The notes beneath the pieces were generated by a model. That model worked only from the letters and a program-made list of their open reading frames with translations, ran no database searches and was not told the DNA's origin. From NCBI GenBank assembly GCA_003116875.1, contig BCKT01000014.1, positions 690,149 through 754,148 on the forward strand: a stretch of DNA of 64,000 nt, written 5' to 3'. Each line of letters begins with the position of its first letter. Position 1 is the stretch's first letter. Shown here one piece after another: positions 33,262 through 44,194 of the stretch. A program made the translations under genes and the position numbers. This DNA is from Takashimella koratensis. Taxonomy: Eukaryota; Basidiomycota; Tremellomycetes; Trichosporonales; Tetragoniomycetaceae.

Positions 33262-33798
33262 ATGCCTCCCCTCAGCCCAGACGCCAAACGGTTACGCGTG
33301 AGTCGCGCTCATCTTCACCTGCATCAGCTTTCGGCGCTGGCCCAGATGGGGTAGCGTCAGGCGGCGTGGACAATGTAGTTGGGCCGAGACATTGTTTCGA
33401 CCGTGGTGAATAAAAATAGGCTGACTAGAGGTAGACGATCATCGTTGCGTTCCCTGTGTTGTGCGTGACAACCGCCATCTTGTACCGAAGAGGTAAGTCC
33501 CCCCCTGTCGATTCCGCCCGATCTCTCAAGCTGAGAGCTGAGGAGATCAGGAGCTCATGCAGACAAGGGGATATCGGTAGTGTCGTGAAGTGACTGCTGA
33601 TACCTTCCAGCCTTCCTCGGTGAACAACCTCGAACGATCCCAAAGCCCGAAGCGAGCGTTGAGAAGGGAGCGGTCCTGGGGTCAGAGAGTTTGACGGGGA
33701 ATAGTATACTTGGTCGAGGGAACGAGATAGGAGCAGCTCCGTGGGTTGTACAAGGTAACGACCGGTCACAACCTGGACAATCAGGTCCATTTCGATAA
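33262..33798 (+). CDS. 93-aa single-pass membrane protein of unknown function
   Basis: Three exons, 33262-33297, 33435-33492 and 33611-33798, give 93 aa with all phases closing. The N-terminus MPPLSPDAKRLR is positively charged and is followed by one hydrophobic segment (TIIVAFPVLCVTTAILY, about residues 13-29) and then a polar tail rich in Gly/Ser/Pro ending SGPFR. The exon boundary falls exactly before the membrane segment. This shape is common in small inner-mitochondrial-membrane or ER proteins, but no family was recognised. The leader before ATG 33262 (CTCTACCGCCATGCC) is a good start context. Confidence 0.65.
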
Positions 33799-33867
33799 TT
33801 CGCGTCGGAATGCTCCTCACGCTAAACACCTCACACCTCGTATCGCACTTTGCACAGGAATTGCCAT

Positions 33868-33868
<1 letters not shown>

Positions 33869-33902
<34 letters not shown>
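33869..33902. repeat. (CA)n microsatellite
   Basis: Seventeen uninterrupted CA dinucleotides lie just downstream of the 93-aa protein gene. Confidence 0.95.
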
Positions 33903-33905
<3 letters not shown>

Positions 33906-34146
33906 CATGCCCTTCTCATATACGATCTTGTGATTAGATGGATCCGTTGCATTTCGTCGCTGGCTCTATCGCGACCCTTTCTGGCCGATTTTGCGCTGCT
34001 CGATTGATCTCTCTTCAATCCCGACCATGTATCTCTCCCTTGACTATCGTCTGGGTCGACCCATACACCTGCACACGCCCCCATCCTCACCTCCTCCTGC
34101 CCTCAAGACTTGACTCCCTCACACGTTCATGATCTACCGCTTTCGC

Positions 34147-34805
34147 TTAGTTTTTGGACGGCGGGAGGACCTTGGTACCGGGGAGGACGTAGGGGTTGAG
34201 CGAGTAGTTGCACTGAGACCAGAGGTTAGCACGTGCGTAAAAGGGTAAGGTAGGGAAAAGAGGGGTTAAGCTTACATTTGAGTACGCGACACCAGCGCCA
34301 AAGCCGGTGGAGAGAGCGACGGGCCATCCCCGTCCTATGAAGGTCAGCACGAGTTACAAGGCAGGGGACAAGGGGAGAGAACGAGAGAGTGTGAGCAAGG
34401 ATACCCACGTCGGAAGATCAAGACGGACGCGACGACACCGACACCAAAGCCGAGACCAGTGTTGACGAGAAAGTCGGCGAGCTAGGGATGTCAACGATAT
34501 CAGCTTGGGTCATTCATGTCGGTCATTGAGGTGGGCGTGGAGTGGGGACTCACGCAGTTGTCGAACTGTAGCAATGGTAGGTGGAGATATGTCAGCGCTC
34601 AGGACGAGAGTTGGGCTGATCAAGGTGTGGACGGAGGCCTGATCGCAAGGTAATGATCACCGAGGCAAGGAGGAAAGAGGAGGGAGAGAGAGACGAGAGA
34701 CGGGGGACCAAGAATTCCACGCACCTTCTTGGCAATGACGTCTTCGCTGGGAATAGGCGCGGCGACGGCGACAGGCGGGGAGGGGATAGCAGCGGGGGCA
34801 GGCAT
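34147..34805 (-). CDS. MIC10: MICOS complex subunit MIC10
   Basis: Inner-mitochondrial-membrane protein that bends crista junction membranes. Five exons on the minus strand: 34805-34725, 34565-34554 (12-nt micro-exon coding FDNC), 34481-34409, 34334-34276 and 34212-34147, giving 96 aa. After an Ala/Pro-rich N-terminus come two membrane hairpin segments with the diagnostic glycine motifs: TGLGFGVGVVASVLIFRRR and WPVALSTGFGAGVAYSN, separated by the basic RRRGW turn, exactly as in known MIC10. The tail NPYVLPGTKVLPPSKN is short and basic. The micro-exon is supported by phase on both sides and by the Asn-Cys-Leu-Ala-Asp joint expected before the first helix. Confidence 0.93.
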
Positions 34806-35299
34806 GGTGACGATGAGGTGGGATAAGTAGATTGGGAGGATGAATGAGTTGTGGAAACGTCAAGACGAAGACGGATGGGTCGAGTCTGACGTCGGAGAGT
34901 CAAGGTGAGTGCAGGCTAACCCTCTTGCGGGACGGCGTTTGGTATTGTGGCATCAGCCATCACTGCACGGGCCATACACGGGTAGATTTCAACCTCCACC
35001 CGGAGACAACCACCTCGACCTCTTGCTCTCTTTCTCTCTGGGTCAATCGACACGGTACCATCCTCTGATCTTACCGCTGCAAACGACAACACCGAGTGAC
35101 GGATACATCGCAGTCAAGTCGTTGCAGGAAGGAGACCATCGCCAGCGGGGTGCACCGGGACCCGGGACCTCGGCCTAGAGGTTGCTCATCATCCCATCAT
35201 GATTCCTTTGGCCCCTTCTCCTTTGGTCCCCGTCTGCTCCGGTCGGCCGTACGCCGAGGTTGGTTCAATCAACCTACCATACACATACACACACACACA

Positions 35300-35350
<51 letters not shown>

Positions 35351-35856
35351 ACCAATATACATAAATATCTAACGTTGTCACTCACCTCTCGACTCACCAA
35401 ACATCCTTCGTTCACCACTCACCATTCATCACTCACCACTGCCTCGTCTTCTCACTCCATCCTCCTCCCGCAAGTTTCTCCCATCCACTACATCATCAGC
35501 CCCGCGTGCCCCCTTTCTGTCCCGCCCTCCCTCCTCCGCCTTCCGCCCCGGGATCAACCTTTCTCGTCCCTACTCTACCTTCCTCATCCTTCGAACAAAG
35601 CCGTCCTTCCTTCCTCCTTCATCTGGACGTATTCATTCCTCTCCCACTGTCTCACTCCTTGGACTGCTCTTTCCTTCTTCGCCACCGACCCTTCCAGCCT
35701 TCCACCTCCTTCTCAGCCTCTCATCCTTTCACCCTCTCATCCTCTCATCCTCTCGACCTTCGACCTACGCCATCCAGCCTACGCAAGTCTGATATATACC
35801 CTCTCTCAACCCACGTTCACCTCTTCCTCTCTGTCGTTGCCAATCTTCAGCTCAAC
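34806..35856. other. Divergent promoter region with long (CA)n tract
   Basis: About 1 kb between MIC10 (minus) and the M50B-like gene (plus). It contains a 68-bp interrupted (CA)n tract (35280-35347), then ~500 bp of strongly pyrimidine-rich leader containing CCTCTCATCCTCTCATCCTCTC-type repeats (35725-35755). A long frame here (35096-35944) is a product of the repeats. Confidence 0.6.
35280..35347. repeat. Interrupted (CA)n microsatellite
   Basis: CA dinucleotides with a few CATA interruptions run for 68 bp in the upstream region of the M50B-like gene. Confidence 0.95.
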
Positions 35857-37735
35857 ATGGCCCCAAGGCTCCCACATCTCGACTCGTTGGATCTGTTCAA
35901 TACCACCTCGACCAAGGGTCAGTATGCGCTGGTGCAACAACTAGTCGCGAGGATAAATACGACCCCTTACTCTTTTCGTAAGCCGGGTCGTTGACCACTT
36001 CACTCCCTCTTCCTTCCTCTGCCTCTGGACCTCACTTCCACTCGCAGCATCCCCATTGTTCACTCGGTCCATTCTGACCCCAGAGCGGATCGAGACTGAC
36101 CACTTCAGAGACCAACACAATTGTCGTCGCGTGTGTCTTCTTCCTCGTTATCCTGGTCTGCTGGAACCTCCCGATCCTGCGCGATGCCCCCCCCCCCCCC
36201 CCCCTGGGTCCCCCCCCCCCCCCCCCCCCTTCCCCCCCCCCCCCCCCCCCTCCTTCCCCCCCCCCCCCCCCCCNNNNNNNNNNNNNNNNNNNNNNNNNNN
36301 NNNCCCCCCCCCCTCTTCTCCTGTCATCTCTTCGGAAGCTCGGAAATGACAGTGCTAACCTGCCCAGCTCTTCGTAGTTGGCACTCACGAGCTCTGGCAC
36401 CTCCTCATTGGCCTTATCTGCGGCGGTCAAGTCGTCAGTATCTGTATCGACCCCAACGACGGTGGTGCGACACATATCATGGGCCTCATGCGATCTACCC
36501 CAAGAGTGTTTCATGATCCCTATGCAATGCCAACGACGTATGGACAGATCTTCTGGTCACCTAGTGCGGTTATCACCTTGTCCGCAGGGTACGTGGGCTC
36601 GTCGATTGTCGGGTTCTTGTATGTGGTAAGTCAGTCAAGTCGTAGCGTTGGCGTAGACGTTGAATCTAGAAAACGGGGGTGTTGATGGTTGGCTTTCGAG
36701 CTGACGATCCCAGTTCTGCGCATGTAAGTGGTCGTCTTGACACCATGACCTCGCCCTGCGCGCTGACTCATACACCAAGTCGATATCGTCGCCTCCAAGA
36801 TCGCGTCATTCACCATCGCCTTTGGCCTTCTCGTCCCCATTCTCCGCGCCGACCACTGGATGTGAGCCACGACAGCTGATCTGACTTGAGAATTGGTATT
36901 AGATCTTGAACATCTAGCTGATTCGAGCAGCGCGTTCCTTAGTATCATCGGATGCGAGGCTGTACTTATTGGGTTGTGGTTTGGAGACCACGGAAGTGCT
37001 CTCCGATTCTACGGTGGGTCAAGCATTGTCTACTCCCGAGCACGAAGACGTTTTGAGCAGTCTTGAGCGCTAGCTAACAGTCACCAGTCTTATTTGTTGG
37101 TGAGTACGCCCACCCCAATCGTGAACCCTCTTCAAACCTAAATGATCCCCAACCTCACCCCCGCCCCACGCAACGCTGAGACCACAGGCATGATGCACCT
37201 CTTTTACATGGTCTGGGACTACATCGACGAGCGGCTGTTCGATAAACGAAACACTTCCGACTGCGCCCAGTTCTCCGAACTACTCGGCTGGCCTACGAGC
37301 GGTGAGTCCGGCGTGGGCACCTGGCACCGGGGTTGCAGAGCTGGACCGGAAGGTGCGCTGATGAGTGGGAATACAACAGGCTGGGCAGTATTTTGGTTCA
37401 TCTATGAAGGGTTGGTATTCACCGCCGCTGTCTTTGCGGGAATCTGTGTCTTCAAGGTGGGTCTTGGTTCTGTGCTTCGTCCAGTCGTTCTTTGTGTGCC
37501 GTACCTGCCGTTCTGCTTTACTGTCATGCGTCGCGCTGTTCTGCTGCCGTTATCGAAAGCTGACTTGACCAGAAAACACCCGAACAAATGTACTCGGATG
37601 CGTGAGTAGCCGTGTCCAGCTCTGCTTCATCTCTCCCTTCCTCCCATCCGCCCTGTTGAGCTCTCGCTCATCCGCCTGCTAACCTGCTCTCTTCACGCAA
37701 CACGCAACAGAGCGAGCTTCCTCCCCACGCGCTGA
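35857..37735 (+). CDS. Peptidase M50B-like multi-pass membrane protein
   Basis: Exons: 35857-35977, 36109 to ~36187, 36368-36625, 36714-36723 (10 nt), 36780-36861, 36931-37013, 37088-37099 (12 nt), 37188-37301, 37380-37456, 37573-37601 and 37711-37735. The intron around 36188-36367 contains long C-runs and an N gap, so that junction is uncertain. Features: a first helix TIVVACVFFLVILVCWNLPI; the zinc-site motif HELWH in VVGTHELWHLLIGLICGG, followed by ICIDPNDGGAT; then several helices (IASFTIAFGLLVPIL, AFLSIIGCEAVLIGLW, MMHLFYMVWDYIDE) and the DERLFDKRNTSDCAQF segment that carries further conserved acids. This is the fungal M50B-like family, assumed to be a membrane metalloprotease; the substrate is unknown. 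HExxH is intact. Two micro-exons in one gene are unusual. Confidence 0.82.
36187..36313. other. Poly-C block with assembly gap in an M50B intron
   Basis: C-runs of 10-20 nt, broken only by CTGGGT, TT and TCCTT, lead into 30 undetermined bases (36274-36303) and end in another C-run. No GT donor can be read at the 5' side, so the true splice site is probably hidden by collapsed or miscalled homopolymer. Confidence 0.85.
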
Positions 37736-38782
37736 GACACATGTCCCACATGTTCATCTCGGCCGTACACTTCGTATCGAGCCGTGACCCCGTGTCCGTG
37801 CCTCAAAAACCAGAGTGGCACTTTCCCACGCCGCGGCTTTCCGCAAATTACGGCTTTTGCTTTCTCTACCTGTTTTTCTCTTTTGGCTTTGTCTATCCCT
37901 CCTCCGCCCCCCACCTACATCCTGTCATGCGCTGTTCCTATCCGCCTCGAAGCGCAGTTCGGAGTCACAACCAGTTCGATTTGTCGAAATACCTGTCACC
38001 CATGCATAGTTCTGCGTAAGAAACGGACGTTGACTTGGGTGCGACGAGACGGTGGACGAAGCGGTCAGGTGACGTCAAAGGTTAGGCGGGGTGAGAGTGA
38101 CATAACCATAAAACCCCGGCTGGCGTAGCTCTGTCATGATAACCCATGACGATCGATCCAATCGTCTCTGTTGATGCGGTATATATATATATAGTTCAGC
38201 AGAAGAGAATCCACAACCCAAGATAGGTAAACTGACCACCACTTGGCAAAACACGCGTGATACCTCGCTCATTCGCTGAAGCGGTTGAACCATTGAACCA
38301 TTTCAGATCAAACTGCGCAAGGAACAACTCGGTAGCTGTGGGACCCTCGTTGTCTCCGACACCCTTCTCCTCCGGCTCTGTTCAGTCGCCTTGTTTTGGG
38401 ATCGACTTGATCCGCTGTGTTCGATAAGCCACCGCAGTCGCTCTGGCGCTCTCACTCTCGCCGTCCCTCCTCCCTTCGATCCAGTTCGCTGGCTCTCACC
38501 CTCCTCCCTTCTTGCTCGCTCGTACCCTCTGCTCCCCTCTTGTGCCTCCCTTTACCTGCCCGCACCACCTGCCCTCACCACCTGCCCTCACCCGAAAGCA
38601 GATCGACACCTCCCACACATCCCTTTCCCCCCTCCCCCCCCCCCCCCCCCCCGAAGAAAATCAGAAAGTTCTAATCCTTGGCAAGTTGCAACCCTCGGTC
38701 TCTCTTCATGCTACCCCTCCCACCCCCCCCCCCCCCCCCCCCTCCCCCCCCCCCCCCCCCCCCACCCCCTACCTTGTTCGTG
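37736..38782. other. Intergenic/5' region with CRE palindrome and poly-C tracts
   Basis: About 1 kb. It contains a perfect TGACGTCA (38070-38077), a (TA)n run near 38181-38192, and two C-rich tracts (38629-38652 and 38724-38769) immediately before the ATG of the next gene. The tracts may lie in an untranslated exon or leader. No gene was recognised. Confidence 0.5.
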
Positions 38783-40517
38783 ATGGGTGAAATCGCAGAC
38801 AAGGAACACGCAGTATACGGAACCGAAGCGTATGCCGCTACGGGCGCGGCTATGATGAGGTGAGTCGTTCTGGGGCTAGGATGTCTGCGTCCTAAGCTGC
38901 GAGCTGCTAGGCCGCTTGGATAGTTGGGTGTTTGAAGGGCTGAAGGTCGGTGTTCAAATCTGAGGTGTGGGAGTAGTAGAAGCTTATCAACCTTACCTAT
39001 ATCCTCCTTGTTCCCTCATCCTTGACCTATATAATCTGCATCCCTTCTCCCACCTCTCCTTCTCTCTCCTCCCCCTCCTCGACCTCCTCCGTCCTTCCCA
39101 CCGCTCTCACCCACCTGCCTAGCTTCAAACCCATCAACCGGATCCACCAGCACCTCTGTGGTCTCCACACTTACGGGGACGATCGGTCCCGCGCCGTCCG
39201 TGCACACCACTTCTGTACCCACCTACGGGAAGATTTGCACCAGTGTGTGATATACGATAGCGACCAGCCTGGAGCGAGGTTGATCGGTGAGTCGGGCTTT
39301 GATTCCAGCGAAGGTGTAAAAAGGGGGGGGGGGGGGGGGGGGAGGGAGATGTCGCCAAATGCAAGAGAGGTCGGAGGGGTAAGGTGGGCTGACTGTCGCA
39401 GGGATCGAGTACGTCGTACCTGAACACGTCTTCGAGTCGCTTCCAACTGAAGAGAAGAAAGTAAGTAACACCCACCATAGTCCCCCGCCTTGGCCCAACA
39501 GCCACCCTTCATCGTATTCTGCTACTCCCTTGCCGTGAAGATCCAATCCATAACGCCCCAGGCGCATCTCCTTCTTGTGCACACTCAACGCAGCGTCACA
39601 GACCTCTGTCATCGGATCCAGCCACTCCCAAGGGACAAAGACTGACCGCGGACCTCACAGTACTGGCATTCGCACAAGTATGAAGTCGAGTCCGGGATGC
39701 TCAAGCTAGGGACCAAGAGTCTCGTCCCGAGTAGGTTCTTAGGTTCTTCATTCTGATCCGTGGCATATCATTCCGCACCGGGGACTCATCCCTCCTTTGG
39801 GACCATGGGGACTGCCATTGTTCAAAGGCAGCTGGGGTCAAAGCGCCACTGCTCTACTCTCTTGCCATCAAAGCAGCCCCAAACTTACATTGACCATATC
39901 GATCTCCTGGCATCTTCACCATCCTCCCTGCCCTCATCTGCGCCCAATCTGCCAATGAGCCAATGAGCTAATAGCGTACCAGACGCTGTCGGTGGAGCCG
40001 CCGAACGGCCTGCGATGCTTGAGCTACACCGAACGTACGGCAAGACGACGCACACGTGGTGAGTATCTGGGCCCTGGTCTCTATACCCTCGGCTGTTCTC
40101 GTGCCTGTCCCTTCCCTCCATCTAGGTCTTACACACCGCCCCTTCGCCCATACACCACCGCACACGGCTGACTAGACCAGGCAGTACGACAAGTACCCCG
40201 ACCTCCCAATGGGTCCGGCTCAGGTGATGATGGCGTACACGGATGATTCTCATGTCGACCGTGCCCTCCTCCAAGAGCTTGATGAGTATGTATTATCAAG
40301 CAAGGGTATCGAGTATTACAGCCCAAATCCGTCCCCCCTGCCTCCTTGCGCCGTTGATACTCAACAGTCTATAGATTTTAGAAATCACATGGACATCGAG
40401 CTGACCAAAGTCAGATCCCTGGGCGTCTCATCGGATGCGAAACGAAAGGACAGGGAGACGTATCTCAAGCGAGAAGATATGGACCGGCCACCGGCAGAGG
40501 GCGCCGATTCGTGGTGA
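38783..40517 (+). CDS. OBAP / DUF1264 family protein
   Basis: Homologue of oil-body-associated proteins of plants and their bacterial/fungal relatives; possible lipid-droplet link, biochemical role unknown. Exons: 38783-38859, 39123-39286, 39402-39460, 39661-39730, 39983-40058 and 40181-40517, about 236 aa. Family marks: [35 protein letters not shown] (His/Cys-rich), [33 protein letters not shown], and [16 protein letters not shown] ending in the conserved Trp. The C-terminal exon stays open from 40181 to the stop; a short GTATGT donor at 40286 may mark an intron I could not close in phase, so about 30 residues ([10 protein letters not shown] onward) could be intronic. Introns carry a G17 run (39325-39341). 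The start may lie in an earlier exon. Confidence 0.85.
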
Positions 40518-41679
40518 AGCGGGGCTCACACGTAAGCATGGATGTAAACCTGCATGAACGCCTCGCCGGGCGGTGGGCGTGGGCGTGGGGGGTGAGGGCG
40601 TGGGGCGTGGGGCGTGGTACCGGCGCAGGAAGGTAACAAGAAGAAGTGAGAGAAAGAGAAACCAAGGCGAGCGGTTAAAGAAACATACGGATGCACGATA
40701 TGCTTGGCACTGGACTGGACCGTCGCCTCGGCCCGAAAGTTCCTCGGTCAATAGCGACGCCTCGAATCCGTGGGCAAATGGTACTGGTACTGCATGAGCA
40801 ACTGCCAAAAGTTACAAAGGGTTGGCCGTGCATGGATGGCCGTTCACGAGGGCGAAGGGCGTTGATCGTCGTCAAGCTTCGACCGGCGTCGGTGCTGAGA
40901 ACGTATGGGTCGAAACGAACCACTCGGAACCGGATGATTGTTGTTGATTGAGCAGACGGCGATTAGGATGACTCATTCGTCACGCAATGTCGCGATTAGT
41001 CGTCGCCCATCGCCCGTCGCCCATCGCCGCTCGCCGCTCATCTATCGTCCCATCCTCGGTCATCCTACAACTCACCACCCCGCTCCTTCTTCCTACTTGT
41101 ACCCCACCTGTACCCCTGCTTATCCCGCACCCTACGTCCCACCTACACCCCAGCTATACCCTTCGCACCGCTCGACATTGTCCTCGCTGTACTTGCCGCA
41201 CGACCACCTCCACCTCCGCCCTCGACCCCCACTAGACGGATTTCCGAAATCGGCCCATATTTACAGATTGGGTGGTAGTCGGAGTTTATATTATATTTTT
41301 TTTCCCATTTTTCCATATTTCTTCCCCCCCCTGGCCCCTTTTATTGACATCGCCCTACATACCTCCCTCTCGACTCTCCTCCCCTCCCCGTCTCTTCCCC
41401 GCGATCCGAGTCGCTGCCCATCGCTGTGTACCATCACCCACCTTTGCCGCCCATCCATCGCTCGAGCGTGGCCAGCTGGTACCTCGGCTTGGAGCAGATC
41501 GACCCCGTCGCTGAGCCCACTTCTCATCTCGATCGGCCTATCTCCCGATCGAGCATTGACCTAACCTCCCGATCGAGTGCCATACGACCTGCGAGATTAT
41601 CGGATCATCGGAGGATCAGATTAGACCCTCAACTCGACCCGACCCACTTGACATCCCCTCCATCCCTTACCTCACCACC
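40518..41679. other. Intergenic region with G-rich cluster
   Basis: About 1.16 kb. It holds a G-rich cluster of GGGCGTGG units (40571-40620) able in principle to form a quadruplex, (CGCCCATCGC)n-like repeats (41005-41035), and a pyrimidine-rich leader before ALO1 with a 14-nt T-run (41294-41310 area). No gene was recognised. Confidence 0.5.
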
Positions 41680-43646
41680 ATGGCCGACCTTTCCGCTGTC
41701 CCCACCGAGGAGCTGCAGCGCGCTCTCGAGGGCATCTCCGTTCCGTCTCGATCGAGCCTCGCCGTCTTCTCAAACTGGGCACGCACGTTCGAGTGCCGCC
41801 CGCAGCGTGTGTTCGCACCCACCACCGTCGAGCAGTGTCGCCAGATCGTCGAGCTCGCACGGAGAGAGAACGCGGTCGTTCATCCTGTCGGCGTGGGCCA
41901 CTCACCGTCGGACTTGGCGTGCACGAATGGATGGCTGATTAGAATGGTTGGGGTGTCGGGCCTCGTCAGCGTGAGTCACCGAGCCGAACCGAGGTCAATG
42001 GCCGAGGCGATGCCTCCGATCCTCTTGATCTGAGCTTCCACCTCGATCCCTGCTAAACCTCATCCACAGACCCAGCTGGAGAAGAAGACCGCCACCTTCC
42101 TGGCCGGTACGACCCTTCACGATGTCCACAAAGCCCTCGCCTCTTGCTCTCCACCCATGGCATTGCGCAACATCGGTTCCATCTCCGACCAAACCATCGC
42201 TGGAGTCATCTCCACCGCTTCTCACGGCTCTGGTATCCATTTCCCCGTTCTCTCGAAACACGTCCACTCCCTCCGCCTCATCCTTCCGCAAACCGGCGCG
42301 CCCGAGGTTCTTGTCTCGGAGACCCAAGACCCCGAGCTGTTCAGCGCAAGTCTGTGTGGACTCGGCGCGACGGGTTTGATTACGGAGGTCGAGATTGAGA
42401 TTGAGGAGGCGTTTAGACTGGAGGAGAAGAAGGAGCCAAAGACGGTGGATTACGTCCTCCAGCATTTGGATGAGATCAAGGGAAGCGCAGAGCACGTGAG
42501 GGTTTGGTGGTACCCTGATGGCAAGGGAATGATCGTTGCGCGAGCCAACCGCGTCTACGTTGTGAGTAGTCTCGACGATACCCATTCTCGCTGTGGACCG
42601 TTGTTGTTCATCAGTCCTTCCACATCGAGACTGAGCATATAACCTGCCCCCGCCGAGACATGGCTGACGAAACTTCTCCGATAGCCCGCCCAACCCACCG
42701 CCTCGCTTGTCGCTCACGTTCTCGGGTTTCACGTCACCCAGTTCTTCCTCTTTGTTGCACGGGTTGTTCCTTCCCTCACCCCGGCTGTTGGTAGATGGGC
42801 GTGGTGGTTATCCAACGTCGAGAGTACTGTCGTGGATGAGGGTTATCGGGTGCTCAACTTTGACTGTCTGGTGAGTATTCGTCTTAGCGACCCGTCCTCT
42901 CTTTCCCCAATCCGTCTGCCATCATTTGATCCTGTCATGTTTTTGCACAACTCTACTCCAACATCATATACCCTCTTCTCCTCACCCTCCCCGCAGAGTA
43001 CACTGACTCCCTGCAGTTCCCTCAATATGCACTAGAATGGGCAATCGACTCATCCAAAGCCGTCGAGGTCCTCACCGAGCTCCGTACTTGGCTGGACCAA
43101 GAAGCCGCCAACGCCAAGGGTCTTCGTATCCACTTCCCGATCGAGATCAGGTGGTCGTCTGCAGACGACATCTGGCTTAGCCCTAGTTACGGACGAGAGA
43201 CCGTGTGGATTGGGGTGGTTACTTACCGGTGAGTTGAGATTTGACGCAGGCTCAGGTCTGGGTGGACTCGGGCTCATATATTTGAAACCCTGCTGACGAA
43301 GCTGTTCTCGCATCACACTCTCGTCCCTCACACCTCCTCGCCCACTCACACGCTCCCTTTCGCTCGCATACTCACTCACTCTTCCAGACCCTACGGCCTC
43401 CCCGTTCCTTACCGTAACTTCCAAGGCCGTTTCGCTCAAATATGCGCATCCTATGGTGGTCGTCCTCACTGGGCTAAACAACATACCCTCAAACCTACCG
43501 AATTCAGTCAACTTTACCCGAAATTCAACGATTTCAGAAGAGTTATCGATCGAGTCGACCAAGTTGGGATCATGAGGAGCGAGTATGTGAGGAGACATAT
43601 TCAAGGTGATAGTGTCGCCGATCGGTTGTTCAAGAAGAGGCAATGA
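41680..43646 (+). CDS. ALO1: D-arabinono-1,4-lactone oxidase
   Basis: FAD oxidase making dehydro-D-arabinono-1,4-lactone (erythroascorbate) at the mitochondrial outer membrane, an antioxidant pathway. Five exons: 41680-41970, 42070-42561, 42685-42870, 43017-43228 and 43388-43646; phases close to give 479 aa, normal for the family. The FAD-PCMH domain starts around residue 28, with the flavinylation motif VGVGHSPSDLA (His74) and the IAGVISTASHGSG loop. A hydrophobic stretch (VTQFFLFVARVVPSL) matches the membrane-contact region. The C-terminal HWxK motif of aldonolactone oxidases is present as RPHWAKQH. Complete and apparently functional. Confidence 0.97.
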
Positions 43647-44194
43647 GCACGGTTCAGAAGTTCTGAAGCTGTTTTGTTCGGACGGCAGTTGAGGTATGGG
43701 GACAAGACATGCGTCTCATGCCCCCCAAAAAAAAAGATATTCCTCTACCTTTTAGAAACGGTAGAATGATCATCCCCAATAACACCTAGCATCTCTGATA
43801 CTGATATTATAGATATAGACGACCGAACCTGTGACAGCACCGATTTCCAACTGCCCAAATTTTGATACCTCTGTTTCTGCTTCTTCATATACAACATATA
43901 CCGCTACTCATCTGCGTTGTTCAGGCTACCCTTTTTTGTCCGGATTCAAATCTCAATATCGATTCATGTTCGTAGAGGTCGTGGTAGTCGTCATAGTGTT
44001 TGGTCGTGAGTCGCGATTCTGGTCGTTGGGCGAAAATGCATTGTTCCTCTTCTCAGTGAAACTGTGATCCCTCTTCTTCCTGCTTCTCGTCTTCAACCTG
44101 CTCAAGTCGCCACGCACCGACTGCAGCAAGTAACCAAGCTCGCAAACTCCAAGCAGCGCATCCCATTCGCCATCGCCCTTCACTTCACCACATC
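43647..44194. other. Intergenic region between convergent ALO1 and the ERCC6L2-like gene
   Basis: The 548 bp hold both 3' UTRs, an A9 run at 43726-43734, and nothing else recognised. Confidence 0.5.

Noticed and set aside
35096..35944. 282-codon plus frame rich in Thr-His and Ser-Pro upstream of the M50B-like gene
   Set aside because: It runs through a (CA)n microsatellite and pyrimidine-rich leader; the real start context is at 35857.
38880..38975. tRNA-like stretch with a GTTCAAATC B-box-like sequence in an OBAP intron
   Set aside because: No matching A box at the right distance and no cloverleaf with a paired acceptor stem could be drawn by eye. tRNAscan-SE would decide.
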